From the NCBI RefSeq assembly GCF_003202285.1, contig NZ_MASW01000001.1, positions 62,001-126,000 on the forward strand: a stretch of DNA of 64,000 bases, written 5' to 3'. Under the pieces are notes generated by a model, which saw nothing but the letters and a program-made list of their open reading frames with translations, had not been told where the DNA came from and ran no database searches. The position numbers and the translations under genes are program-made. This document shows, in pieces, positions 55,016 through 62,469 of the stretch; within the stretch, counting starts at the first letter, position 1; each line of letters begins with the position of its first letter. The DNA comes from Prauserella muralis. GTDB taxonomy: Bacteria > Actinomycetota > Actinomycetes > Mycobacteriales > Pseudonocardiaceae.

Positions 55016-55801
55016 GTGAGACGCGTGCTGAGCATCCTCGCGGTCGTGGCCACGCTGGCGGCGTGCGGAGCCGCGCCCAGCCCCGAGCAGGGGCAGGGCG
55101 AGCCGGTGCGGATGCGCGCCGAGGTGCTGGAGGCCCTTCCCCACGACCCCGAGGCCTTCACCCAGGGCCTCGAGCTCTCGGGCGGCACCCTGTACGAGGG
55201 CACGGGCCTGGTCGGGCGGTCCACGGTGCGCGCAGGCCCCGTCGGCGAGGAGCCGGACGTCGTCGTCTCGCTGCCCGAGCCGCTGTTCGGCGAGGGCATC
55301 ACCGTGGTCGGCGACCGCGTCTGGCAGCTGACCTGGCGCAGCGGCATCGCCGTCGAACGCGACGCCACCACGCTGCGCGAACGGCGCAGGGTCGGCTACA
55401 CCGGTGAGGGCTGGGGGCTGTGCCATCAGCGGGGCCGCGACCGCCTGGTGATGAGCGACGGCTCGTCCGTGCTGACGTTCCGCGACCCGGCGACCTTCGC
55501 CGAGACCGGCACGGTCCGGGTCACCGACGGCGCCGAGCCGGTGGACCAGCTCAACGAGCTGGAGTGCGTCGGCGACGCCGTGTACGCCAACGTCTGGCAG
55601 ACCGACGAGATCGTGCGGATCGACCCCTCCTCGGGCGCCGTCACCGCCCGGATCGACGCCTCCGGCCTGCTCGATCCCGCCGAACGGCAGAACGCCGACG
55701 TGCTCAACGGCATCGCGGCGACAGGCCGGGACGGCCAGTTCCTCGTCACCGGAAAGCTGTGGCCGAAGATGTTCCGGGTGAGGTTCGTCCGGATGGCGTG
55801 A
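55016..55801 (+). CDS. Glutaminyl-peptide cyclotransferase lipoprotein
   Basis: The 261-residue protein has a lipoprotein signal (VLSILAVVATLAACG) and a five-bladed beta-propeller of the plant-type glutamine cyclotransferase family: FTQGLELSGGTLYEGTGLVGRS, VWQLTWRSG, LNELECVGDAVYANVWQTDEIVRID and LNGIAATG. Such enzymes form N-terminal pyroglutamate on exported proteins. GTG is the start. It is divergent from DUF3027 (52-bp gap) and 42 bp upstream of an MFS gene. Confidence 0.92.
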   Translation: MRRVLSILAVVATLAACGAAPSPEQGQGEPVRMRAEVLEALPHDPEAFTQGLELSGGTLYEGTGLVGRSTVRAGPVGEEPDVVVSLPEPLFGEGITVVGDRVWQLTWRSGIAVERDATTLRERRRVGYTGEGWGLCHQRGRDRLVMSDGSSVLTFRDPATFAETGTVRVTDGAEPVDQLNELECVGDAVYANVWQTDEIVRIDPSSGAVTARIDASGLLDPAERQNADVLNGIAATGRDGQFLVTGKLWPKMFRVRFVRMA

Positions 55802-55843
55802 TCACCCGGACGATGTGGTGCCGGATACGGCAGGATTGGGGTC

Positions 55844-57640
55844 ATGCGTTCGGGTCGGAAGGGGAAGCGGAAATGGACGCCCGAGCCTGGGGCGAGCCAG
55901 CCGCCGATGGACCGCACCCGCGCCGAGCCGCCCGTGCGGCCGACGAGGGTCCAGCGGCCCGCACCCGCCCCGACCGCCGACGAGGCCCCGACCGGCGCGG
56001 TGCACGTTCCGCCCTCGGCCTCGGCACCCCCGCCGCCCAGGGGCGCACGCCCGTACCCACCCCCGCCGCCGCCTCGGCCGCGGCCGTGGAACCAGCCGCC
56101 GCCTGACGAACGCGAACGTGGCGCCTACGAGCGCTACGACACCGGCGGCTACGCGCCAGGCCAGCCGCGCCCCTCCGGCGAGACGGGCGAGACGGGAGGG
56201 CCGGGCGGGCCGGACGCCGACGCGCGCACCCGCGCCGAGCACCGGTTCGACAGCGGCGGCCAGGGCGCGCCCCGGCTACCGAAGAAGCTCACGGTCACCC
56301 GCGTCGCCGCACTGCGGGGCCGCCAGCTGTCCGGGCAGGCCGTCGACGCCTTCCGCAGGGCAGCGCGCGCCGACGGTGCCGACAAGTCCGGGCTCACGTC
56401 GCTGACCTACGCGGTGATGCTCAACTACGCCAGCGACGCCGCGATGGCCGTCGCGCTGGCCAACACCCTGTTCTTCGCGGCCAGCAGCGGCGAGAGCCGG
56501 GGCAGGGTCGCGCTGTACCTGCTGATCACCATCGCGCCGTTCGCCCTCGTCGCGCCGGTGATCGGGCCCGCCCTCGACCGCATCCAGCGAGGGCGCAGGC
56601 TCGCCATGTGCGTGGCCTCGGCCGGCCAGGCGCTGATGTGCGTGCTGATGGCGCTCAACTTCGAGACGTGGGCGCTCTACCCGGCCGCGCTGGGCAAGAT
56701 GGTGCTCTCCAAGTCGTTCATGGTGCTCAAGGCGGCGGTGACGCCGAGGGTGCTGCCGCCGGAGATCACCCTGTCGAAGACCAACGCGCGGCTGGCCGTG
56801 TTCGGCCTCGCGGCGGGCGGCGCGTTCGGTGCCGTTGCCGCCGGGTTCAACTCGCTCGTCGGCTCGGCGGGTGCGCTGTGGTTCACCGCGGTGATCTGTG
56901 TCGTCGGCGCGGTGCAGGCGATGCGCATCCCGTCCTGGGTGGAGGTCACGGAGGGCGAGGTGCCCGCCTCGCTGACCGCCCACCGGCCCGCCCGCAAGAA
57001 ACGGCAGCCGATGGGCAGGCATGTCGTGGTCGCGCTGTGGGGCAACGGCTCGATCCGCCTGCTCACCGGGTTCCTGATGATGTTCGCGGCGTTCGCGGTG
57101 AAAGCGCAGACCGAGAGCGGCGGCTACAGCCCGTTCATGCAGCTGCTGATGCTGGGCATCATCGGTGGCGCGGCGGGCGCGGGCGGGTTCCTCGGCAACG
57201 CGCTCGGCTCCCGCATGCAGTTCGGCAAGCCGGACCAGGTGGTGCTCGGCTGCCTGAGCGCCACGCTGGTCTCCACGGTGCTCGCCGCACTGCTCGCCGG
57301 GTTGCCGACGGCGGCCGTGGTCGGCCTGGTGGGCGCCACCGCGAGCGCGCTCGCGAAGAACAGCCTCGACGCGGTGATCCAGCACGACCTGCCGGACGAG
57401 TCGAGAGCGTCGGCGTTCGGGCGCTCGGAGACCGTGCTCCAGCTGGCGTGGGTGTTCGGCGGCGCGGTGGGCCTGCTGCTCCCGCCGACCTACTGGATCG
57501 GCTTCCTCGTCGTCTCGATCCTGCTCGCGCTCGGGCTGACCCAGACGTGGCTGGTGCGCAAGGGAACCTCGCTGATTCCCGGGCTCGGCGGCGACCGCCC
57601 GCTGCGCCCCGATCCCGCCGGAGCGCGGGCCGAACCGTAG
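55844..57640 (+). CDS. MFS transporter with long Pro-rich N-terminus
   Basis: The 598-residue protein has about 145 N-terminal residues that are disordered, with runs such as PPPPPPRPRP and Gly/Glu-rich stretches. A roughly 12-helix MFS core follows from about residue 190. It corresponds in type and neighbours to mycobacterial Rv0876c. The central loop and DAVIQHDLPDESRASAFGRSE are well formed. The TAG stop is embedded in a TAGTCT hexamer that may be the -10 of the next gene. Substrate unknown. Confidence 0.88.
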   Translation: MRSGRKGKRKWTPEPGASQPPMDRTRAEPPVRPTRVQRPAPAPTADEAPTGAVHVPPSASAPPPPRGARPYPPPPPPRPRPWNQPPPDERERGAYERYDTGGYAPGQPRPSGETGETGGPGGPDADARTRAEHRFDSGGQGAPRLPKKLTVTRVAALRGRQLSGQAVDAFRRAARADGADKSGLTSLTYAVMLNYASDAAMAVALANTLFFAASSGESRGRVALYLLITIAPFALVAPVIGPALDRIQRGRRLAMCVASAGQALMCVLMALNFETWALYPAALGKMVLSKSFMVLKAAVTPRVLPPEITLSKTNARLAVFGLAAGGAFGAVAAGFNSLVGSAGALWFTAVICVVGAVQAMRIPSWVEVTEGEVPASLTAHRPARKKRQPMGRHVVVALWGNGSIRLLTGFLMMFAAFAVKAQTESGGYSPFMQLLMLGIIGGAAGAGGFLGNALGSRMQFGKPDQVVLGCLSATLVSTVLAALLAGLPTAAVVGLVGATASALAKNSLDAVIQHDLPDESRASAFGRSETVLQLAWVFGGAVGLLLPPTYWIGFLVVSILLALGLTQTWLVRKGTSLIPGLGGDRPLRPDPAGARAEP

Positions 57641-57650
57641 TCTGCGCGGT

Positions 57651-58148
57651 ATGCGAGCTCGTGTAGGGGCGCTGCTGGCCTGCGGCGCGCTGGCGTTGGC
57701 GGGGTGCTCGGCACCGGGTCCGCCCGAGGTGACGTTCTTCGCCGACGGCGACAGCATCCGGGCCGATCCGCTGATCTACTGCGACGCCCTGCTCGAGTCC
57801 TGTGAGCGCGGCGGGAAACCGGCGTCGCTGAAGGTGCGGCCCGGCAAGCCGGTACAGGTGTCGCTGCCCTCCGACGTGTCCGAGACACCGTGGGCGCTCA
57901 ACGTCCAGTACCTCGACGCCCAGGGCAGGCCGCAGCCGGTGCGCCAGCAGGTGTTCACCGACGGCACGCAGCACGCCTACACCGTCACGCCCGGCTCTCC
58001 CCGCGACCAGCTGGTGGTGGTGGAGATCCAGCAGCTCGGCGCGGCGTACGCGGCCGACAGCAGGGGCAACCCGATTCTCGACGAGAACGGGCAGCCCCAG
58101 CTGGTCGTGCGCGGGGTGTGGTCCCTCCGGATCGACTACGCGAGCTGA
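57651..58148 (+). CDS. DUF2771 lipoprotein
   Basis: The 165-residue exported lipoprotein has signal RVGALLACGALALAGC with lipobox LAGC and a DUF2771-type beta-sandwich (VTFFADGDSIRADPLIYC, then PVQVSLPSDVSETPWALNVQY). It belongs to the same conserved set as the MFS gene upstream (Rv0875c-type). TAGTCT lies 7 nt before the ATG, so a leaderless transcript can add to readthrough. It ends 7 bp from the convergent cold-shock gene. Confidence 0.87.
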   Translation: MRARVGALLACGALALAGCSAPGPPEVTFFADGDSIRADPLIYCDALLESCERGGKPASLKVRPGKPVQVSLPSDVSETPWALNVQYLDAQGRPQPVRQQVFTDGTQHAYTVTPGSPRDQLVVVEIQQLGAAYAADSRGNPILDENGQPQLVVRGVWSLRIDYAS

Positions 58149-58155
58149 ACGCCCG

Positions 58156-58542
58156 TCAGGGGTCGAGGTCCCTGGCGACGGCGCGCATCACCTCGGCGAT
58201 CCGCTTGGTGTGCTTGCGATCGGGGTAACGGCCGCGGCGCAGGTCGGGCTGCACCCGCATCTCGAGCAGCTTGATCATGTCCTCGACGAGGCCGTGCAGT
58301 TCCTCGGCGGGACGGCGGCGCGCCTCGGCGACGGACGGCGGGGGGTCCAGCAGCCGGACGGAAAGGGCCTGCGGGCCGCGCCTGCCGTCGGCGACGCCGA
58401 ACTCCAGCCGTTGCCCGGCCTTGAGGGCCTCCACGCCCTGCGGTAGCGCGGCTTTGCGAATGTAGACGTCCTCGCCGCCGTCCTGCGTGACGAAGCCGAA
58501 CCCCTTGTCCGCGTCGTACCACTTGACCTTGCCGGTCGGCAC
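58156..58542 (-). CDS. Cold-shock-domain protein with C-terminal extension
   Basis: The 128-residue protein has residues 1-70 as a cold-shock OB fold: [20 protein letters not shown] contains RNP1 (KGFGF), and RNP2 is degenerate (DVYIRK). A basic, helical tail of about 55 residues ([24 protein letters not shown]) matches the longer mycobacterial CspB (Rv0871). It probably binds RNA or single-stranded DNA. GTG at 58542 begins the family opening; GTG at 58551 is nearly as good. Confidence 0.92.
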   Translation of the reverse strand: MPTGKVKWYDADKGFGFVTQDGGEDVYIRKAALPQGVEALKAGQRLEFGVADGRRGPQALSVRLLDPPPSVAEARRRPAEELHGLVEDMIKLLEMRVQPDLRRGRYPDRKHTKRIAEVMRAVARDLDP

Positions 58543-58702
58543 TGCCCTCACCGTTCCTTCACTCTGCGGCAGCGAGCCCGGCGCCCCCACCGGCCTCGCA
58601 CGACGAACGCGCCCCAGGTGCGTACCCAGGACGCGCGTCCATCAAGCGTATCTCGCCACACACGGTAGGGAGAAGCCGATTGCCCGCCTTAAGATGGGGC
58701 GC

Positions 58703-58936
58703 ATGGAGAACGCCGTCCGCGACAAGTCCCCGGCCAGGGGCCGGACACCCGCGCTGATGCGCGTGGGCATCGCCTTGTTCGCCGTGGGCATGCTGGCGGT
58801 GGTGGCGGTGTTCGTGATGTTCGCCGCCGGGCTGTCCGACCTGCCGGTCTGGCTGTCGGTCGTCGCCGGGGTGGTGACCCCGCTGGGTCTGGGTCTCGGC
58901 CTGATCTCCCTGGTCAGGGAGCATCGCCGCGGCTGA
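58703..58936 (+). CDS. Small two-helix membrane protein
   Basis: The 77-residue protein has a basic N-terminus (DKSPARGRTPALMR) and two hydrophobic helices (VGIALFAVGMLAVVAVFVMF and VVAGVVTPLGLGLGLISLV). No domain is recognised. An ATG 9 bp upstream is an alternative start. The last 23 bp overlap the convergent HAD gene. It is divergent from the cold-shock gene across 160 bp without other features. Confidence 0.7.
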   Translation: MENAVRDKSPARGRTPALMRVGIALFAVGMLAVVAVFVMFAAGLSDLPVWLSVVAGVVTPLGLGLGLISLVREHRRG

Positions 58937-59534
58937 ACGCCGCGAGCCAGGCCGGGAACTCGGCCAGCGAGTCGAGCACCACGTGCGCGCCGGCCTCCAC
59001 GAGCTGCTCTCGCGTGCACGGTCCGGTGACCACGCCCACCGCGTGCGCGTCCGCCGCGCGGGCGCCCTCCATGTCCCCGGTGTAGTCGCCGACGTAGACC
59101 ACGGCCCCATGCTCCTTGAGCGCGGCCGCCTTCCCGGTGGCCCACAGGTCGCCGACGAGCGTGTCCACGGCGAAGTCGAGTGACTTCACGTGCAGCGCCG
59201 CGTTGGGCTCGTACTTGCCGGTGACCACGAGAATCGTCCCGCCCTCGTCGCGAACGGCGTCGAGGGCGGCCGCCGCTCCCGGCAGCGCGGTCGTGCGCGG
59301 AACGACGATGTCGGGGTAGATCTCGCGGAACCGGGCGACCAGCCCGGGGATGCGTTCCTCCGGTGTCTCGAACCCGCGGAGCACGTGATCGAGCGGCGGG
59401 CCGAGATGCGCGGCGAAGTACTCACCGTCGAGGGCGAAGCCGCTCTCCTCCGCCAGCTGCTCCATGGCCGCGATCATGCCGGGCCGCGGATCGATCAGCG
59501 TCATGTCCAGGTCGAAACCGATGCAGATCCCCAC
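58914..59534 (-). CDS. HAD-family phosphatase
   Basis: The 206-residue haloacid-dehalogenase-type phosphatase has motif I GFDLDMTLID (nucleophile Asp and +2 Asp), motif II LVVTGKYEP, a Lys in the following segment and motif III VYVGDYTGDMEGA. A helical cap lies between motifs I and II, as in phosphoglycolate or nucleotide phosphatases (Gph/PpaX type). Substrate unknown. The GTG start has TACCGT exactly 6 nt upstream, a leaderless arrangement. Confidence 0.9.
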   Translation of the reverse strand: MGICIGFDLDMTLIDPRPGMIAAMEQLAEESGFALDGEYFAAHLGPPLDHVLRGFETPEERIPGLVARFREIYPDIVVPRTTALPGAAAALDAVRDEGGTILVVTGKYEPNAALHVKSLDFAVDTLVGDLWATGKAAALKEHGAVVYVGDYTGDMEGARAADAHAVGVVTGPCTREQLVEAGAHVVLDSLAEFPAWLAAFSRGDAP

Positions 59535-59560
59535 GCGCCCACGGTAACCGGCCGCCGTGG

Positions 59561-59617
59561 CTTGACAGCCATATGGCGGACGTCCAATGACTTGACACCA
59601 ACTCCTCATGTGTCAAG
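59561..59617. promoter_or_regulatory. Operator of the TetR-R2lox operon
   Basis: CTTGACAC (59591-59598) and GTGTCAAG (59610-59617) form a perfect 8-bp inverted repeat with an 11-nt spacer. A third half-site CTTGACA is at 59561-59567. The TTGACA cores could also be -35 elements. The repeat overlaps the annotated TetR start, pointing to autoregulation. Confidence 0.6.
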
Positions 59618-60216
59618 CTGAGGACGTGGCGCAGATCACGAGCTTCACGGAACGGGCGCGGGCATCGCTGCGCGAGGAACTGCTGGACGCGGCCGCGGAG
59701 CTGCTTCCAGGTCAGGGCTACGCGCGGCTGCGCATGGCCGACGTCGCCGAGCGGGTCGGCGTCAGCAGGCAGACCGTCTACAACGAGTTCGGCAGCAAGT
59801 CCGCCCTCGTGCAGGCAGTCGCACTGCGTACGGCGGCGGAGTTCCTCGAGGGCGTGCAGCAGCGGCTGCACGCCGCCGACGACGTACTCGCCGGCATCCA
59901 CGCCGCGACCGTGTACACCATCGAGCACGCCAGGGAGAACCGGCTGGTGGCCGCGGCACTCGGCACCGACGTCGGCGAGGACCTGCTGCCCCTGCTCACC
60001 ACGCGCGGTGAGCCGATACTGCGGGCGGCCACCGAATCGGCCGAGAGCTACCTCGGCGAACGCGTGCCGGACCTGGCCGACCCGGCGTTCGCCGCCGAGA
60101 CCATGGTGCGGCTCACCCTCAGCCATCTCGTGCTTCCGACCCACTCGCCGAGCGAGGCCGCGGACAGCGTCCGCGGGGTGCTCGCCGCGCTCATCCGCCG
60201 TCCACAACGTCCGTGA
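59608..60216 (+). CDS. TetR family regulator (Rv0232-like)
   Basis: The 202-residue regulator has [24 protein letters not shown] (about 46-66). The ATG lies inside an inverted repeat; GTG at 59626, with GAGG upstream, would shorten the protein by six residues and is equally plausible. It precedes the R2-like oxidase gene by 16 bp, so both share a transcript, as in the mycobacterial Rv0232-Rv0233 pair. It probably binds the CTTGACAC/GTGTCAAG repeat. Ligand unknown; the oxidase's fatty-acid-like ligand is a candidate. Confidence 0.88.
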   Translation: MCQAEDVAQITSFTERARASLREELLDAAAELLPGQGYARLRMADVAERVGVSRQTVYNEFGSKSALVQAVALRTAAEFLEGVQQRLHAADDVLAGIHAATVYTIEHARENRLVAAALGTDVGEDLLPLLTTRGEPILRAATESAESYLGERVPDLADPAFAAETMVRLTLSHLVLPTHSPSEAADSVRGVLAALIRRPQRP

Positions 60217-60232
60217 CCAGAAGGAGAGAGCA

Positions 60233-61201
60233 ATGACCGGCACCATGGCACAACCGCACCACCGGGAGGGCTTCCAGTCGTTGCGCCGGGGAGGGCTGAA
60301 CTGGGACTCGTTCCCGCTGCGCCTGTTCGTCAAGGGCAACCGCAAGTTCTGGAACCCGGCCGACATCGACTTCGGCTCCGACCGCGCCGACTGGGAGTCG
60401 CTCAACGACGAGGAACGGCGCTCGGCGACGTATCTGTGCGCGCAGTTCATCGCGGGCGAGGAGGCCGTCACCGAGGACATCCAGCCGTTCATGAAGGCCA
60501 TGGCCGCCGAGGGGCGGCTCGCCGACGAGATGTATCTGACCCAGTTCTGCTTCGAGGAGGCCAAGCACACCGAGGTCTTCCGCCGCTGGATGGACGCCGT
60601 CGGGCTGACCGAGGACCTGCACTCCTACGTGGCGGAGAACCCGCACTACCGCAAGCTGTTCTACGAGGAGCTGCCAGAGTCGCTGCATGTGCTCGAGCAC
60701 GACCCGAGCCCGGCCAACCAGATCCGCGCGAGCGTCACCTACAACCACGTCATCGAGGGCAGCCTGGCGCTCACCGGGTACTACGCGTGGCAGAACGTGT
60801 GCACCTCCCGCGACATCCTTCCGGGCATGCAGGAACTGGTGCGCCGCATCGGCGACGACGAGCGCAGGCACATGGCGTGGGGCACGTTCACCTGCCGCAG
60901 GCACGTCGCCGCCGACGACTCGCTGTGGGACGTCGTGCAGCAGCGCATGGGTGAGCTGCTGCCGCACGCGCTCGGCATGATCGAGTGGGTCAACGACCAG
61001 TTCGACGAGATGCCCTTCGGCATCGACAACCAGGAGTTCGTGCAGTACGCGGCCGACCGTGCGCAGCGCAGGCTGGGCGCCATCGAGTCGGCGCGGGGCG
61101 CGAACGTCGCCGACATCGACCTCGACTACTCCCCCGAGCAACTGGAGGAGACCTTCGGCAAGGAGGACGAGAAGGCTTTCGCCGCGAGCAGGCCGGCCTG
61201 A
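60233..61201 (+). CDS. R2-like ligand-binding oxidase (R2lox)
   Basis: The 322-residue ferritin-fold protein is very close to M. tuberculosis R2lox (Rv0233), often misannotated as ribonucleotide reductase small subunit. Metal ligands align as Glu76, Glu109, His112, Glu175, Glu210 and His213. Val79 and Tyr170 match the residues that form the Tyr-Val ether crosslink at the Mn/Fe site. R2lox binds a long-chain fatty-acid-like ligand; its reaction is not established. The ATG has AAGGAGAG 8 nt upstream. It is coupled to a TetR gene and followed by a terminator hairpin. Confidence 0.95.
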   Translation: MTGTMAQPHHREGFQSLRRGGLNWDSFPLRLFVKGNRKFWNPADIDFGSDRADWESLNDEERRSATYLCAQFIAGEEAVTEDIQPFMKAMAAEGRLADEMYLTQFCFEEAKHTEVFRRWMDAVGLTEDLHSYVAENPHYRKLFYEELPESLHVLEHDPSPANQIRASVTYNHVIEGSLALTGYYAWQNVCTSRDILPGMQELVRRIGDDERRHMAWGTFTCRRHVAADDSLWDVVQQRMGELLPHALGMIEWVNDQFDEMPFGIDNQEFVQYAADRAQRRLGAIESARGANVADIDLDYSPEQLEETFGKEDEKAFAASRPA

Positions 61202-61214
61202 CCACCGCTTCGCG

Positions 61215-61248
61215 CGGACGGTCCCGGCGCCGCCGTCGGGACCGTCCG
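61215..61248. terminator. Terminator after R2lox
   Basis: CGGACGGTCCCG (61215-61226) pairs perfectly with CGGGACCGTCCG (61237-61248) around a 10-nt loop, 14 bp after the oxidase stop. Confidence 0.8.
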
Positions 61249-61344
61249 CCCAGGACGGTCGGCCGCTCCGCCGGGACCTCACCACGCTGACATCCGAGAT
61301 GTCCGGTTAGGGTGATCGCAGGCCGCCTACCCGGGGAGGACGCG

Positions 61345-62376
61345 TTGCCCTACTTCCTCTCCCGGCTGCTGGCTCGCGTCGCGGTGCTGAGCAGCTGGGT
61401 GACGCCGGTCGTGGTGATCGTGTTCGTCTTCGTCACCAGCTGGCCGCTCATGACGCTCGCCGAGCCCGACGGCAGCGAGCTGGTTCAGCCGGCCAACTAC
61501 TGGTGGTACTTCGTCGTGACGGCGGCGACGGTCGGCTACGGCGATTACTTCCCGGAGTCGGCGGCGGGCCACGTCGTGGGCGCGTACGTGATCATCGGCG
61601 GCATCGTCACCCTCACCACGGTGTTCACCAAGATGGCTTCGGTTCTGGAGCAGGCGAAAGGACGGCGAATGCAGGGTTCCGGCACGGTGGACGCGTCCGG
61701 TCACATCGTCCTCATCGGCTACACCCCGGACCGCACGGAACGCATCGTCGGCGAGCTGCTCGGCACGAGCGGCGAACGCGTGGTGCTGTGCGCGTGGAAC
61801 GAGACGCCGAACCATCCGATGCCGGAGGAGCCGGTCGACTTCGTGCGGGGCGAGCTCACCGACGACGACGTGCTGCGGCGCGCGGGAGTGCACCGCGCCA
61901 AGGCCGTCCTCGTGGACGCGAGGGACGACAACGAGGCGCTCGCCGTGACGATCGCCGCCGACCATGTCGCCCCGGAAACGCACACCGTGGTGGCGCTGCG
62001 GGACATGGCGCGGGCGTCGCTGCTCGGCTACCTCGGCGACCACGTCCACTGTGTCCAGTGGCACACGCCGCGCATGATCACCGAGGAGCTGCAGTCGCCG
62101 GGCATCACGGAGGTCTACGCGGAGCTGATGACGCACGGCGGCGCGAACACCTACTCGGTGACGCTGCCGGAGTCGCTCGGCCCGGTGCTGGTCGACAGCT
62201 GCCGCGTGGCCCTCGGCAGGCAGCACGGCGCGACGATGCTCGCCGTGCGTGCCGACGGGCAGCTCATCGTCAACCCGGACTGGCAGTCGGAACTGCCACC
62301 CGGCGCGGTCCTGTACTACATCAGCTCCCAGCCACTGAGCACCGAGCAGATCACCGCAGCCCTTCGCGCCGGCTGA
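61345..62376 (+). CDS. Potassium channel with RCK/TrkA-N domain
   Basis: The 343-residue protein has two membrane helices around the K+ selectivity filter TVGYGD (62-67), then a Rossmann-like RCK domain (HIVLIGYTPDRTERIV onward). A C-terminal TrkA-C-like part follows (TYSVTLPESLGPVLVDSC). This is a MthK/Kch-type channel gated by a cytoplasmic ligand. TTG at 61345 is preferred because GGGGAGG lies 6 nt upstream; an in-frame GTG at 61312 lacks a ribosome-binding site. A repeat element begins 2 bp after the stop. Confidence 0.9.
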   Translation: MPYFLSRLLARVAVLSSWVTPVVVIVFVFVTSWPLMTLAEPDGSELVQPANYWWYFVVTAATVGYGDYFPESAAGHVVGAYVIIGGIVTLTTVFTKMASVLEQAKGRRMQGSGTVDASGHIVLIGYTPDRTERIVGELLGTSGERVVLCAWNETPNHPMPEEPVDFVRGELTDDDVLRRAGVHRAKAVLVDARDDNEALAVTIAADHVAPETHTVVALRDMARASLLGYLGDHVHCVQWHTPRMITEELQSPGITEVYAELMTHGGANTYSVTLPESLGPVLVDSCRVALGRQHGATMLAVRADGQLIVNPDWQSELPPGAVLYYISSQPLSTEQITAALRAG

Positions 62377-62377
62377 A

Positions 62378-62464
62378 AGCTCCCCAATGCGGCATTCGCT
62401 CCACTGGATGGAGCGAATGCCGCATTAGCTCCACTGGATGGAACAAATGTGGCATTGGGGAGCT
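62378..62464. repeat. 87-bp three-box palindromic element, copy D
   Basis: The ends are AGCTCCCC and GGGGAGCT. Boxes AATGCGGCATT, AATGCCGCATT and AATGTGGCATT start at 62386, 62416 and 62446. The first spacer CGCTCCA-CTGGA-TGGAGCG is a perfect 7-bp hairpin; the second, AGCTCCACTGGATGGAACA, is in the same orientation and decayed at its ends. It lies between the convergent K+ channel and acyl-CoA synthetase stops. Confidence 0.93.
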
Positions 62465-62469
62465 TGGGG

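Noticed and set aside
60233-61201. Ribonucleotide reductase small subunit (NrdF)
   Set aside because: The Val79/Tyr170 crosslink pair, the length and close likeness to Rv0233 identify R2lox. No nrdE/nrdA or nrdI is nearby.
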